This document shows positions 35,301-45,461 of a DNA stretch of 64,000 nt, piece after piece (position 1 is the stretch's first letter; the number at the start of each line of letters is the position of its first letter). The position numbers were made by a program, and so were the translations under genes. Source of the DNA: Marisa cornuarietis (lineage: Eukaryota; Mollusca; Gastropoda; Architaenioglossa; Ampullariidae); assembly GCA_004794655.1 (NCBI GenBank), contig SMMW01000033.1:5057501-5121500 (forward strand), written 5' to 3'. The notes beneath the pieces were generated by a model. That model did no database searches and was not told the origin of the DNA. It was given only the letters and a program-made list of their open reading frames with translations.

Positions 35301-38300
35301 TGGTTTTGTGAGGAAAGACTGTGCCTCCGATTACAAGGTCATTGAACAAGCAGAAGTCTGTGAACAGCTCACCATTCTCATCGCAGTTGCCCATACCGTG
35401 CTGTCCCATTATGTGTTCTTTGTTCGCGTTGTCATCTCCAACTTTGGCATTCATGTCGCCCATGATAATCTTCAGGTCTCGTCTTGGAGTACGATCAACC
35501 AGCGCTTGTAGGGAGTTGTAAAAGCCCTCCTTCTCCTCTTCTTATGCTGCGTTGGTAGGTGCATAGCACTGGATGATGGTGATCTTTCTTCCTTTGGAGT
35601 TGTACCAAGCTGACATGAGTCGTGGGGAAACTGGTTCCCATGCTATTAGTGCCCTTGCAGCCTCCTGTGTCATCAGTACTGCTACTCCTTGTGAGTGGTC
35701 ATGGTCAGGATCTTCATATCCAGAGTAGATGATAGTCTCCTCTGAGGAGAGTCTGGTCTGACCGCTACCATTCCATCTGGTCTCGCACAGGCCAAAGAGC
35801 TTGATGCCATAGTTCTTCATCTCCTGTGCTACCTGAGCTGATTTCCCTGTCTCGTATAGGGTTCTGATGTTCCAGGTCCTAGTTTTTGCCTTGGCCGTGA
35901 GAAGATAGGTCGGCGAGCTGACTTCCCGAAGGCTTTCGCCAGCACGCGTCATAGGCCCCTCCAAAGAGGGATCTTCCCGTCCAGGCTCTCGTTGTGGTAA
36001 TGTTTTAGTTGCAGTTTCTGTAGCAAGGGTTGTTTTACAGGGTGGGATTGCTAACCCCACGCCCAACCCTCCTCCTTCATCCGGGCTTGGGACCGGCAGG
36101 TTACCCGGGGGGTTTCCAGGCGGAGTTGTGTGTTATCATGACCAGGCTCAAACTCTGCACCATATTGTCTTCACATACGGGGAACGAGAAAGAATTTTTA
36201 AAATGTTCATACCAATCTATTTCAGATATTAAGTTAGTAATTGATAGTTTCTTTATCGGTGACTGTATTATTTTTCAAAAGTTTTTAGGATTATGTAAGA
36301 TGTTTTCGAACTTTTGCGTATTTTGTTTATATGAACATTTTTTTAGTTTGAAGAAAATGTTTATATAATTTCTTTTCCTAAAAATATATTAACCTATCTA
36401 AGTCTGAATGACTCTTACAGAACGCCTTTAATCTTTTGCTTAGCATTTTTCTATTCTGTTTACATTTCATGTCAAACCATACCTTATTTTCATAATTTCT
36501 AACATGAATAGTGGTCGTATACAAGAATCTGCAATTTCAAAGCCCATATTAAACAGGCTTAAGGCTGACTTTATGTTATTTGAGATTAAGCCAAGAGCCT
36601 CACTGAAGCATTTGCTTACTTCTGATGAGAGGCTGTCATAAAAGTCTGACAATTTATCTGTGTTCCAGACAAACTTGTCATACTTAAACTGCTCCCAAAT
36701 AACTTGGAAACAATAATCCATGACACTACTGACACTATTTGAAATTTATGTGTAGCTGCTACAAAAATTTCACCAAGGAGGACATTTAAAATAACCAAGT
36801 CATATTCATCACACAGTTGTAACATACCCCAAGTTAGCTATCTAATCAACAGAACTGAGTTTAAAGTTATTAAAGTCATCAATATTGTCTGCCAATCGAT
36901 CAAATCCTTATGTTAAACTATCTGTTGTGTATTTTTCAGTTCTGGCATTAAAATCACCCAACGATGCAAGAGGCAAGTCATCATTTCTTTCATTAAGGTC
37001 TAATAAACATTCCTTAAGCATGGCAATGCCATTATAAATATTTGTGCCTTTGTAGTAGGGTGAATCTTTAGGTGGAATGTATATACTGCCACTTTCTGAC
37101 TTGTATCTTCATGCAGTCAGAAAGATGGCATGTAATATAATGTCAGACCGGACACACCCTCTCCATCCCTGCTTCCAGTTGCTGCCCTCAGGCAGGCGCT
37201 ACAAAGTGCCACGTGTGCGGAAAACTGCGTATCAGAGGTCCTTTGTGCCAGCAGCCATCACCATCATAATAAAAGGCACAAGGACCTTTAGGTCTACTGG
37301 CATCCTGCTTGTTAAGTTTCCAATTTATGTGTGTGTGTGTTAAATGTCTGTATGAGCATGTATGCCTGCCCGTTATGTTTACATGTTTTTGTGAGCAAAA
37401 GGAAAATTGAGCTTCCTCGAACAGACAATAAAGTTGGTTTGATTTGATTTGATATACACCTAACATTATAACATCAGACGTCTGTAGGTCTTGTGAGATG
37501 CGTAGGGCAATCATGTTATCATATTCCATAGAGATTTGATTCACAGAACAAGATAATTCTTTTCTTGCTAACAAAGCGATACATCCAGATAACCTCTGAC
37601 AATTTTACAGCTGTAAAGACAAGTAAAATTATTATTTATCCTTATTGGTCACTTTGTTTTTACTTTACGTCTGCTTAAGTGAGAATAGAAAAATATTTCT
37701 TATCCAGCATATGAATGAAGCCCACTTGAAAAGGCGTTCATTGAGAAGTTGAAGATGTCGGCAGTTTCTTAATATAAGCTAAAACAAATAAAACAAAATT
37801 GACAGACATGCCTAAAGAAACTTATTAAAGTATACTATAACTAACAGCAAAACACAGTTTACCCGCTTTTTTGGTGTCTTTTTCTAACTTTTAACTATAA
37901 CGGGTATTTGGGTATTTGGGGTAGTTGGGAATGGCTTTTGTCTAGAACTCTTTCGTTATTCAGTATTGTAACGGTCTTCACAGCGGCCACTTCACTGCCT
38001 GTCGTGAGCTGTTCCAGTCAGTACAGTATTCAGCAGGGCCAAGCGGAATGTTTTACTCGGGAAGGCATTACTGTGAACCTACCCAAGATTACCACGAGTG
38101 ACATAAGCCAGTACAAGCAAAGTGTCCTGGATTCTTTTACCCTTAACATCGATTTACTGCAGAAGACATGCAGGTGAAGAACCAGATTAAAAACTAAATA
38201 TTTATAGCAGATGTGTACAGCATTCACGCACATCGAAACAATGTGATATGTACAATGAAGAAGCATTTAATTAAGTATAAGTCCGATTACATTAAAGACC

Positions 38301-38937
38301 CCAGAAGCAGAAATTAATTGTAAAATCTTCCAATGTAATGAAAGTTAAGGTCTAAAATGCACATCTTGTTGAAAGTGAAGCGTGCGCGCGTGCGCGTGAA
38401 AATATTGTATGCACACGGAGCGGTAAATATATCGTTTAAGGATAGAAACATTTAGTGTAGTTCATAGTGAGCACTAGGGACACTTCTGTCGTAATCTTCC
38501 AATTCAGCAACTGAAACCACAAGAATTGCGAAGTTCATTACATTTTTATTTCTGATTTTGAGAATATTTATGTTTCTCGCATATTATTATGCCTACACCA
38601 AATGCGCTTAAATTTTAGTACAAAAAGGAGATTAATAGAATGTTGAAATACATAACACGAAGGAATAAACGAATAGAATAAATCCACTGAAGACAAGCTT
38701 GACAGCTATTTCTTCATTCATGACCTATGTCTTTGATGTATCTGCCTACAGTGATCTTAGCCGCTACCAGAGGGCTGTAACGTGTGGTATGCAGGTCTCA
38801 CTACGATGTCAACCAGCAGCGTACAGAGACTACTATCCATCTGCCGAAAATGTCGAAAGCATGTTAAAATCTCTCTGTGATAATATCACTGGTAACAAGA
38901 TTTCGAGTTTATCAATTTTGTGTTTGATCATCATCAT

Positions 38938-38991
<54 letters not shown>

Positions 38992-41245
38992 CAAACAATA
39001 AGAACTGAGAGTGTCATAAATCTTGAGAGGTACAGTAGCAGGCGGACTGTTCAATGGACTATAATCACAACTATTGACAACTATGTTGATTGGTGTAAGG
39101 AGTAACAGTCGGGGAACAGATGTGTTCTTGGTGCACGTTTAACGTTGACTCTGGTAAATATCAGAAGAATGTGAAGAAAAGTGTGAGTGGATTTAAGACT
39201 AAAGAGGGATTGCTTCATATTCTGTCTGCTCAAAATCGTTTTACGGCCTCTAGCAGGAGAGTATACACCCTCAGCTCTCAGAAACGTTGAAGATGCTTCC
39301 GCTCTCTATTTCTCATCTCCAACCTGTAAAACACTTGTGTTCGGATAGTAAAAAAAATTACATGTGATTAAATCAAAATAAAAATACTGTCAATACATTC
39401 TTGTATTTATTTAGTAACTAGTGAACTAGAGAAAAATCTAAAATAACAAAGTAAACAATTTCTTAGCTTTTGTTTCCCAAGAAACATTTAATCATTGACA
39501 ATGAAGGCAATGCTTATGAACGAATCAATCAAATCAATCAATCAGTCCTCCTTGTGCCGTTTGGCACGTGAGGCGACAGCTAGGGACCTCCATCTGGTTC
39601 TTTCTGCTACTGTTCTGGGGGCTGTCTCGAGTGATAGGCCTCTGTTCTTGGTCCTTTTCGACGGATCGCCTCCATGTCTCTTTGGGCCTCCCTCTGCTCC
39701 TCTTTCCCTGTGGTGTCCATCGCAGGGCTGTTCTGGGGATTGAGTCTGGAGGCATGCGGCACACGTGACCTAACCATCGCCAGCGCCGCAGTTGGATCGC
39801 TTGTGCCAAGGTGCACATCCCCACCCTCTCGCGCAGTTCTTCATTTCAGATGGTGTTGGGCCAGAAGATCTTTTGTATGCGCCGCAGACACTTGGTTTGA
39901 AACACTTCTAGCTTTTTCTCGATGGAGGCTGTGGTCTTCCAGCACTCTGACCCATATAGGAGGACACTGAGGACGTTGCTCTCGAAGATCCTGATCTATG
40001 TATAGCTGCTGATGCCAGTGGATCTCCAGATGAGCTTAAGCATTGCAAAAGCTTGGTTGGCTTTGCTGATCCTGGTGTTGACCTCCTGTTCAATACTGTG
40101 GATTTGATGACAAAATGTATTGACTTAACAAAAGCAATATAGCAATAAACCCTCTCAAACATCACGAAATCGTACATAAAACCCCGGATGTCCCTACCGG
40201 GATAACTCTTATCATAACAAGGAGCTTCCTCTTCATCTCTTTCCTTTCTTTTATCAAGTTCCATGTTTGCACAGATATCCATACATTTTTTGGGGCTTGT
40301 CCTGTAGCCAATGGTTTCTTTTGCTGCTTCTACTTTGGCGTTGTTAAAGGTATCATCGTTATTGCTGCTTCATCTCGGAGGATGCTGAAGTTATTTTTCA
40401 GTGCAATGCTGAATGCCTTTTTGATTGCTGGGTCTCTGAGTTTGTCCAAACTTGTTTCCTTTCTGTCCAATCTTTGCTTTTCTCTTATGAACGAAATCAT
40501 TTGAAGATTGCTCCATGCCGCTGTTTCATCTTCTTTTTTTCTTTTCAGTGATCGATGGTGAGTGTTTGGAGACAGTTGCCGCACGCATAGTTGACTGTGG
40601 CGCCGAAAAAGGAAGCAGCTATGCATATGATGGTTCTCTTACTAACTTATTTTGCTAGTAAGTATGAAAGAAGTAAGCACATTTTCCGGAGTTGTCGAAA
40701 TTACTAAAAGCGCCCAGGAAGCTATGAATGTTACAAATTTTCCGTATGATTTTCTCCGGATATTGTTTTTACTTCTCTTAAACAAGTGTTAAAATAAAAT
40801 CTATTATCTGTGCCGCGATTAAAATCAAATTGTTTTTGGGAGCGAAAGAGCTTTTGTGACCAGAGACAAAGCAGAAACAGGAGCCCTGAAGATGCACCGT
40901 TTAGATGAAACTAAGAGGAATTTGGCGCATCCTCAGCGAGTCCCTTACTCCTCAGTATGCTTGTCACCTGCACGTTTCCTCTCGTGCGTCCACAGCGTCT
41001 ACACCGCCACCACAGAGTGCTTCAGTGAAGTTATGCACACCTGCGGATGTCCCATGACCAGACTGTACGTGGAGACCTTCAAGCATTACCTTAACGTACC
41101 TGCCTGCAGCCCAATCACTGTGAAGACTCCAGCATGTCAGCCAGGAACAAATGAGTTCATTGACAGCGCTGCCACAATGCTTCATCGAATGTCACTGCTC
41201 GTCCTGACTGCACTTGTAGTGTGCGGACTGTACAACACCATGTAA
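29387..41245 (+). CDS. Gene B: two-module member, exons 2-5 lost (240 aa predicted)
   Basis: Retained exons: 29387-29420, 37984-38173, 38752-38891, 40549-40657, 40996-41245. They correspond to exons 1, 6, 7, 8 and 9 of genes A and C, with intact GT-AG sites and no internal stop. Exons 2-5 are absent, and 29.6-37.6 kb is filled by nested retrotransposons. All intermodule introns are phase 1, so exon 1 splices to exon 6 in frame. The predicted protein has the start MERKVFLAIVS, then a short ATSLPVVSCS stretch, modules 3 and 4 (CFTREGITVNLPK; CDNITG; IDGECLETV; TCGCPMTRLYVE), no stalk repeats, and the hydrophobic end LLVLTALVVCGLYNTM. The new N-terminus is only weakly hydrophobic, so secretion is doubtful. 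It may be a working short paralogue or a decaying gene whose frame happens to survive. Confidence 0.6.
29630..31450 (+). mobile_element. Decayed LINE with endonuclease and RT remnants
   Basis: Broken + frames show the endonuclease motif LLLCGDLNVRAG (about 29765) and a SNALDYFCASNELC end (about 29995). Then come the RT motifs ACFVDLKRAYDSV (about 30740), GVQQGCLASPTLFSLIMNE (about 30903) and FADDLVLLS with a frameshift (about 31040). QTLKILFDSIIQPGLLYAD follows. The order is APE endonuclease, RT, thumb. Many stops. It lies in what was intron 1 to intron 5 of gene B. Confidence 0.75.
31560..32640 (+). mobile_element. L1/Tx1-like LINE C-terminal end
   Basis: A 108-codon frame (31651-31977) reads IKLKWLQIRVLHRILGTK and then DDVCDLCRSEEENIQPIFWN. 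This is the C-terminal CCHC-like region of L1/Tx1-type ORF2 proteins. An AT-rich 3' UTR follows. It may be the 3' end of the preceding element or a separate insertion. Confidence 0.65.
32954..36127 (-). mobile_element. Near full-length RTE-clade retrotransposon
   Basis: The 12-bp sequence GTGTGTTATCAT flanks both ends (32942-32953 and 36128-36139). On the minus strand, 36066-35542 encodes an APE endonuclease (TWNIRTLYETGKSAQVAQEM, LFGLCETRWNGSGQTRL). Next, 35463-34888 has MGDMNAKVGDDNANKEH. Then 34528-33545 is an open 327-codon RT core (KAAGPDGIPTEALKAD, TCVDFEKAFDSVDRETIW, GVRQGCMLSPTIFLIVIDW, LADDISLLS). A frameshifted C-terminal region lies at 33366-32950. The RT catalytic aspartates are present, but frameshifts separate endonuclease from RT, so it is inactive as written. 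It inserted into the older LINE. Confidence 0.88.
37085..37455 (+). mobile_element. Rex1-like LINE 3' end
   Basis: The + strand encodes DRTHPLHPCFQLLPSGRRYK and VRKTAYQRSFVPAAI, the conserved C-terminus of Rex1/Babar-like elements. A UTR ends CAATAAAGTTGGTTTGATTT with TTTGAT repeats. It interrupts the minus-strand LINE endonuclease. ATATAC is present on both sides. Confidence 0.75.
38938..39130 (-). mobile_element. LINE tail with AATC microsatellite in gene B intron 7
   Basis: About 13 units of AATC (38938-38989) are followed by sequence resembling the 3' UTR seen at 48360-48480 (GAGAGTGTCATAAATCTTGA, ACAACTATTGACAACTATGT). I read it as a minus-strand truncated LINE. Confidence 0.55.
39525..40483 (-). 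mobile_element. Internally deleted RTE-like element in gene B intron 7
   Basis: CTTATGAACGAA occurs at both borders (39513-39524 and 40484-40495). Gene D intron 7 has a single intact CTTATGGACGAAATCATTTG at about 58964. The minus strand encodes a pre-RT linker (DKLRDPAIKKAFSIALKNNF) at about 40460-40380. It jumps to the C-terminal end (RRWRWLGHVCRMPPDSIPRT, GKRSRGRPKETWRR) at about 39790-39660, so the RT is missing. The tail is AATC-rich. Confidence 0.8.
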
Positions 41246-42000
41246 CACGAAGCCAACGGCCTCTCTACGCTACTGTCGCAGGGCAAGACAATGCTCATAT
41301 AATTTTAGTTTTAGCATTTCTTAAACACTGGAAATTCTACCAATGTCCTTTGGTGCAAGTACTCGCCTTATTGATTCTATGTACCAACAACTAAATCGCT
41401 TATCAAACAAAAATACTTTGATTTAAAACTGTGCAGCAGTTGTAGTTCTATAAAATAGGGAAGGACCATTCTTCTGGGTTAGAATAATTTTATTTCGATG
41501 TGTAATGCATGTGTGTTTTCTTTACATGTCATGTATCATGAAAATTTTGAACCTGTTCTTAAAAATATCAATTTCTGATTAGCGTCATTTGTTTCATTAT
41601 GTTGGGAATGGCCCACTGGCCACAGAACTAGCAGAGAATCACTGTTTGAGTCAGTATTCTTTTCGCTTAAAACCGATTTTGGTCAAGCAGGTCACAATAG
41701 ATCATCATTCGGAAAATACTAACGACGTCTCATGGATCTGTGTTTCTCAGGATTTGCTTTGTCCTTATTGTCATTAGGCACACTTTGAGTCTTGTTCCAA
41801 AGTTAGTCTTTTGCTATGTAAGTCTGTATACTCAGTAGACTAGTTTTCTAGACCTGCTGAAAAGTGGTCGTTCTAATTCTTTTTTTTATGTCTTCTTAAG
41901 AATAAAGGAACACTGCCATACGTTATCGTCAGAATGATGAGAATCACAATCTTTATCTCTCATATCTAACACATTGTCGTCAGGCAAAAAGGGTCGTCTC
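41246..42000. other. 3' flank of gene B
   Basis: It matches the 3' flanks of the other copies (AAACACTGGAAATTCTACCA; GGTCAAGCAGGTCACAATAG at about 41680). Probable 3' UTR and downstream DNA; no gene seen. Confidence 0.6.
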
Positions 42001-42388
42001 CTATATATATAGTGTCTTAGTGATATAAACAATGAAGTGACGGTCGGGTTTTATTACTGCTACGTGCCGTATTAGTCTCGAATATACTTTTAAAAGGAGT
42101 CCGTCAATGTGAAGAAGTATCGTGTTATCGAAGGCTCCATTTATTTATTTATTTTTATAATTTAAAGATATTATGCCGTAGCCTTCAAAACACTCTCTAT
42201 ATATATATCGTCTGCAACACGAACATGGTCATGATCGTGTATGCGAAAGTTTGCCAAGTACCGTTTTAAATGTCGCTTGCTTGTGATAAAACAATACATG
42301 CATTTACCAAATATAAAGATACATGATGCTGCACGCGCATGATACTTAGCACCAACATATCTATAAATAAATATTGTTTACACTGTTG

Positions 42389-42447
<59 letters not shown>

Positions 42448-43599
42448 TCCACAGATAGAGCACACCTGCAAACACTGTGTCCCACACGTGTTCTTTCTAA
42501 CAACAAATCACTGAGACCTGTACGTGGGCTCAAACGTTTCTAATATGCGGGGGAACTAATAATATATACTTTTACTAAATAACATATGACAACTTCATCA
42601 CATATATCATTTTCTAATTAAAATACCTATAATAATCACACAGAAAAGGTCCTTCACTGAGTCTACTCAAGATCAAACGTCAACAAGCAGTTTATATTAA
42701 AAGTCTGTTTTTCTCCAAGTTCTCTCAAATACACACTCTGCCTCGATGTCGGGACATACACACTCTTCCTTGTTGACGGGTCCTATACGACTTGCTGTTG
42801 TTGTTGTGGGGGGCGGGTTGACACTGCAGACAGCTCCATTCTTACAGTATTATCCACTGGCGTTGGTACCTAGAGCATATTCAACTTCTCCTTCCGCAAT
42901 TGAAGTGCAACTTAAAAAAAAACAATTCTGATCTCTTTCAAGTTCTTCCATGCGCGACAGTCTCACTTCTGCTTCTCTTCCAATTGTTAATCAGCCCCCT
43001 CTATCTAAACATCAAATTCAGGGGTGACAATCCCTACTAACACAAAAAACACTCAAGGGTGACAACCTCGTTACATCAAACATTCAGGGGTGGTTTAATG
43101 TACTGTCATATACAATTCACAACGTTTTCTTTAGCTGTCACTCTGTCAGCTACATTAAACAAAAAACCATAAGTATTTATTAAGAAAGTATTATTTATTA
43201 AAAAAAATTGCTTCGCATCAATGAAAAAGAATTTTTTAACATTCATCACTTTGAGACCTTTACATCCCTGTATAACTGATAATGCATTTTTATTCTGTTT
43301 TAAACTGTTACAATATAATAATGAAAGTATGTCGTCTCAATTATGCCCGAACAAGCTCTAAGACTATTCATAACAATGCATGATATGACACAATTCCTCA
43401 TACTTTTGATTCTGTAAACAATATTGAAACAATTCATATAATAATAGTTTTTTATTGAGTGACAGGCAATACAGTTTCACAATGTCTTATGGTTTTAAGC
43501 ACAACTGATGGCACAACTAGACCCCCATTGTTTTTTAACTTTAAAAAGACCAGATGGACACTCAGATGCCTGTCTCACCAATGCAACAAAATACACCAG
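42001..43599. other. Non-coding with an AC microsatellite
   Basis: No gene is seen. A pure AC run of about 53 bp lies at 42392-42444. A LINE-like fragment is possible but not supported. Confidence 0.5.
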
Positions 43600-43764
43600 A
43601 CACAGAGAAGATTAGCGACGACAGACCCGCACCAGAATGAGAGATGTTTGATGACACCGGCGCCATGCCCAAAACGGACAAGATCATTGCTAGCGGCACC
43701 ACAACGGATGTCACTGCTTACCTTGTGTACACTTGCCCTGTGTGGTCTTCACAGTATAATATAA
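43600..43764 (+). pseudogene. Relic last exon of a further family member
   Basis: The frame ending at 43764 reads CLMTPAPCPKRTRSLLAAP, then QRMSLLTLCTLALCGLHSII and a stop. The genuine last exon reads TPACQPGTN, AATMLHRMSLLVLTALVVCG, LYNTM. The sequence after the stop (GAAGCCGACAGCGATCT) also resembles the gene B and D 3' flank (GAAGCCAACGGCCTCT). No other exon of this copy was found upstream. I read it as a diverged remnant. Confidence 0.55.
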
Positions 43765-44356
43765 CAAAGCACTCATAATGAAGCCGACAGCGATCTGTGC
43801 TCATGTCGCACGGTGGCAGAATTTTCGCTTAGCCTTAGTTTTAGTACTAATTAAAGTCACGGAAGTTGTTGAGACTTCTGTTTTATTAGAATTAGCCATG
43901 CTGATTTCATGCTGAAATAACAGACACAACTTAAAGAGAACTTTTAGAGCCTAATTTGGAAGGCGACCATAATTCCACGTGATAAAATGCCTGATGAAAA
44001 TGACCATTCATTACGCGTTGTACAAAGTTTTGTTACAGTTAAACGGGATAAGGTATATTATTTTAAACTTATTATTATTTTTGTACTTACCATTTGTATT
44101 AGAGCGTATGATGCTTGACACGGGAAGCAGTGATTAATGATTAGTTGTCATTAAAGCACATGAGCTTAAAATTGTTCTTCCTAAAAAAACACTCACAATA
44201 GATATGTACTGTGGAAGAATTGACAATTGAGCTGAATGCTTAAAAGTGACTTTCTTGCATCATGTTTTATTTTATCCCAGACAATTTTCATAATAGAAAA
44301 TATGAAAGCATTTTAATTGAAATAGCACAAGCTTTTTAAAATAAAATAAACTCAAA

Positions 44357-44875
44357 TTAAGTCCCATTCCATAACAAACCGCTTTGTGAATATAAAACTC
44401 CTTTTTTAAATGGACCTTCGACCTTTGAAGTACAAAGACTTTTTAAGAGAAGCTGCTCAAATGATTGAGTTGTGACTTCCAGACTTCCAGAGTTAGTTTT
44501 GTAACTAGTTTTTATATCTGTATCTTTTGAGATTTTTGTACCTAATGCACTATAGTTGTTGCATTCCACTTTTATGGTTTTGTCACGGGACATAAACCCA
44601 GTTTCTTTGTCTTCTTGTACTACAGTATGTGTGACATTAAAATACAGTCGACTGGACACAACTTTCAACTTCTGAGACCCACAGTCGATGAATAAGCAAA
44701 GCTGGGACTGCTTTTTAGACATGGGTTTGGAAATGGATTTAAAGTGTGTGGTGATTACTCTGTTGTTCAGCCATCTGCAAATTGATGACCAGTACATTAT
44801 ACTGTAAAAGCCGTAAATTAAAAGTGTGTACGGTGACACAGAACTGACAACCTTCATGAATATGGAATTTAGCAA
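44357..44875 (-). CDS. Unexplained 172-codon open frame
   Basis: I do not recognise this protein. It is the longest frame in the window that is neither a transposon nor part of the cysteine-rich family. A hydrophobic start (VSSVSPYTLLIYGFYSIMYW) is followed by a mixed, lysine- and serine-rich body with four well spaced cysteines (CLFIDCGSQKL, VECNNYS, LKSLCTSK). Two acceptor-like sites (TTTTACAG and AATTTGCAG, minus strand, near 44810 and 44780) mean it may be a terminal exon whose true start is internal. It has no paralogue in the window. It could be a real small gene or exon, or a transposon fragment I cannot name. Confidence 0.3.
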   Translation of the reverse strand: MLNSIFMKVVSSVSPYTLLIYGFYSIMYWSSICRWLNNRVITTHFKSISKPMSKKQSQLCLFIDCGSQKLKVVSSRLYFNVTHTVVQEDKETGFMSRDKTIKVECNNYSALGTKISKDTDIKTSYKTNSGSLEVTTQSFEQLLLKSLCTSKVEGPFKKGVLYSQSGLLWNGT

Positions 44876-45461
44876 TGACTAGCAAGAATTATGGTATTCA
44901 CATTGGTGCTAGCAGATTATGGAGAACATTTTATGGCATCCAGGAACATATTGTGCTACAAACTTGTATCTTTATCTGCGTCTATTCTGACTTGCTACAA
45001 CCACTCGCAATATGCGAAGCAGTACGACTTTTGCGTCGCAAAGCTTCCCTATGTTACTTAAATGTTGTTTACAGTCATCCTGTTTTAAAGCCGGACGTGC
45101 GCATTCAGGGAGAAACACATTCGCTGGTGCGTAGAAATCTTACAAGGAGACGAATGCACAACACTTCAGGCTAAAGGTCCTACGGGTGCAAACAGGTAGC
45201 ACTGTACTTTTCAGTTACATGTCACAACACAGGAAGTTGACAAGTCTAAAATAGGCACATTCAACAAAGCTATTTGAACATTTACTCTCTACCGTTATCC
45301 ACATAATCTTCTTAAAGAGAGCATTTTATCAAAGGACTAGCAAAATACTATTTCCCCAAATATGGCGGATAATTGCCCTTCGTTTTCAAGCCACACAAAC
45401 AGACCCAGGCACAGAAAGAGAGCACAGAAACTCACTGATATCAGATATGTTGATGAACATG
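44876..45461. other. No gene recognised
   Basis: No supported feature before the duplicated block begins near 45462. Confidence 0.4.

Larger units (their letters stand above)
32790..37590 (-). mobile_element. Older L1/Tx1-like LINE split by two later insertions
   Basis: Read on the minus strand from 37590, broken frames give an APE endonuclease start (SGCIALLARKELSCSVNQIS, MEYDNMIALRISQDLQTSDV). After the gap at 37085-37455 it continues with PPKDS and LGDFNART. Beyond the RTE, at 32941-32800, the RT start appears as TEKEIIQALTSLKSDKAPGP. Joining across the two insertions gives one collinear element. It occupies the place of gene B's lost exons. Confidence 0.7.
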
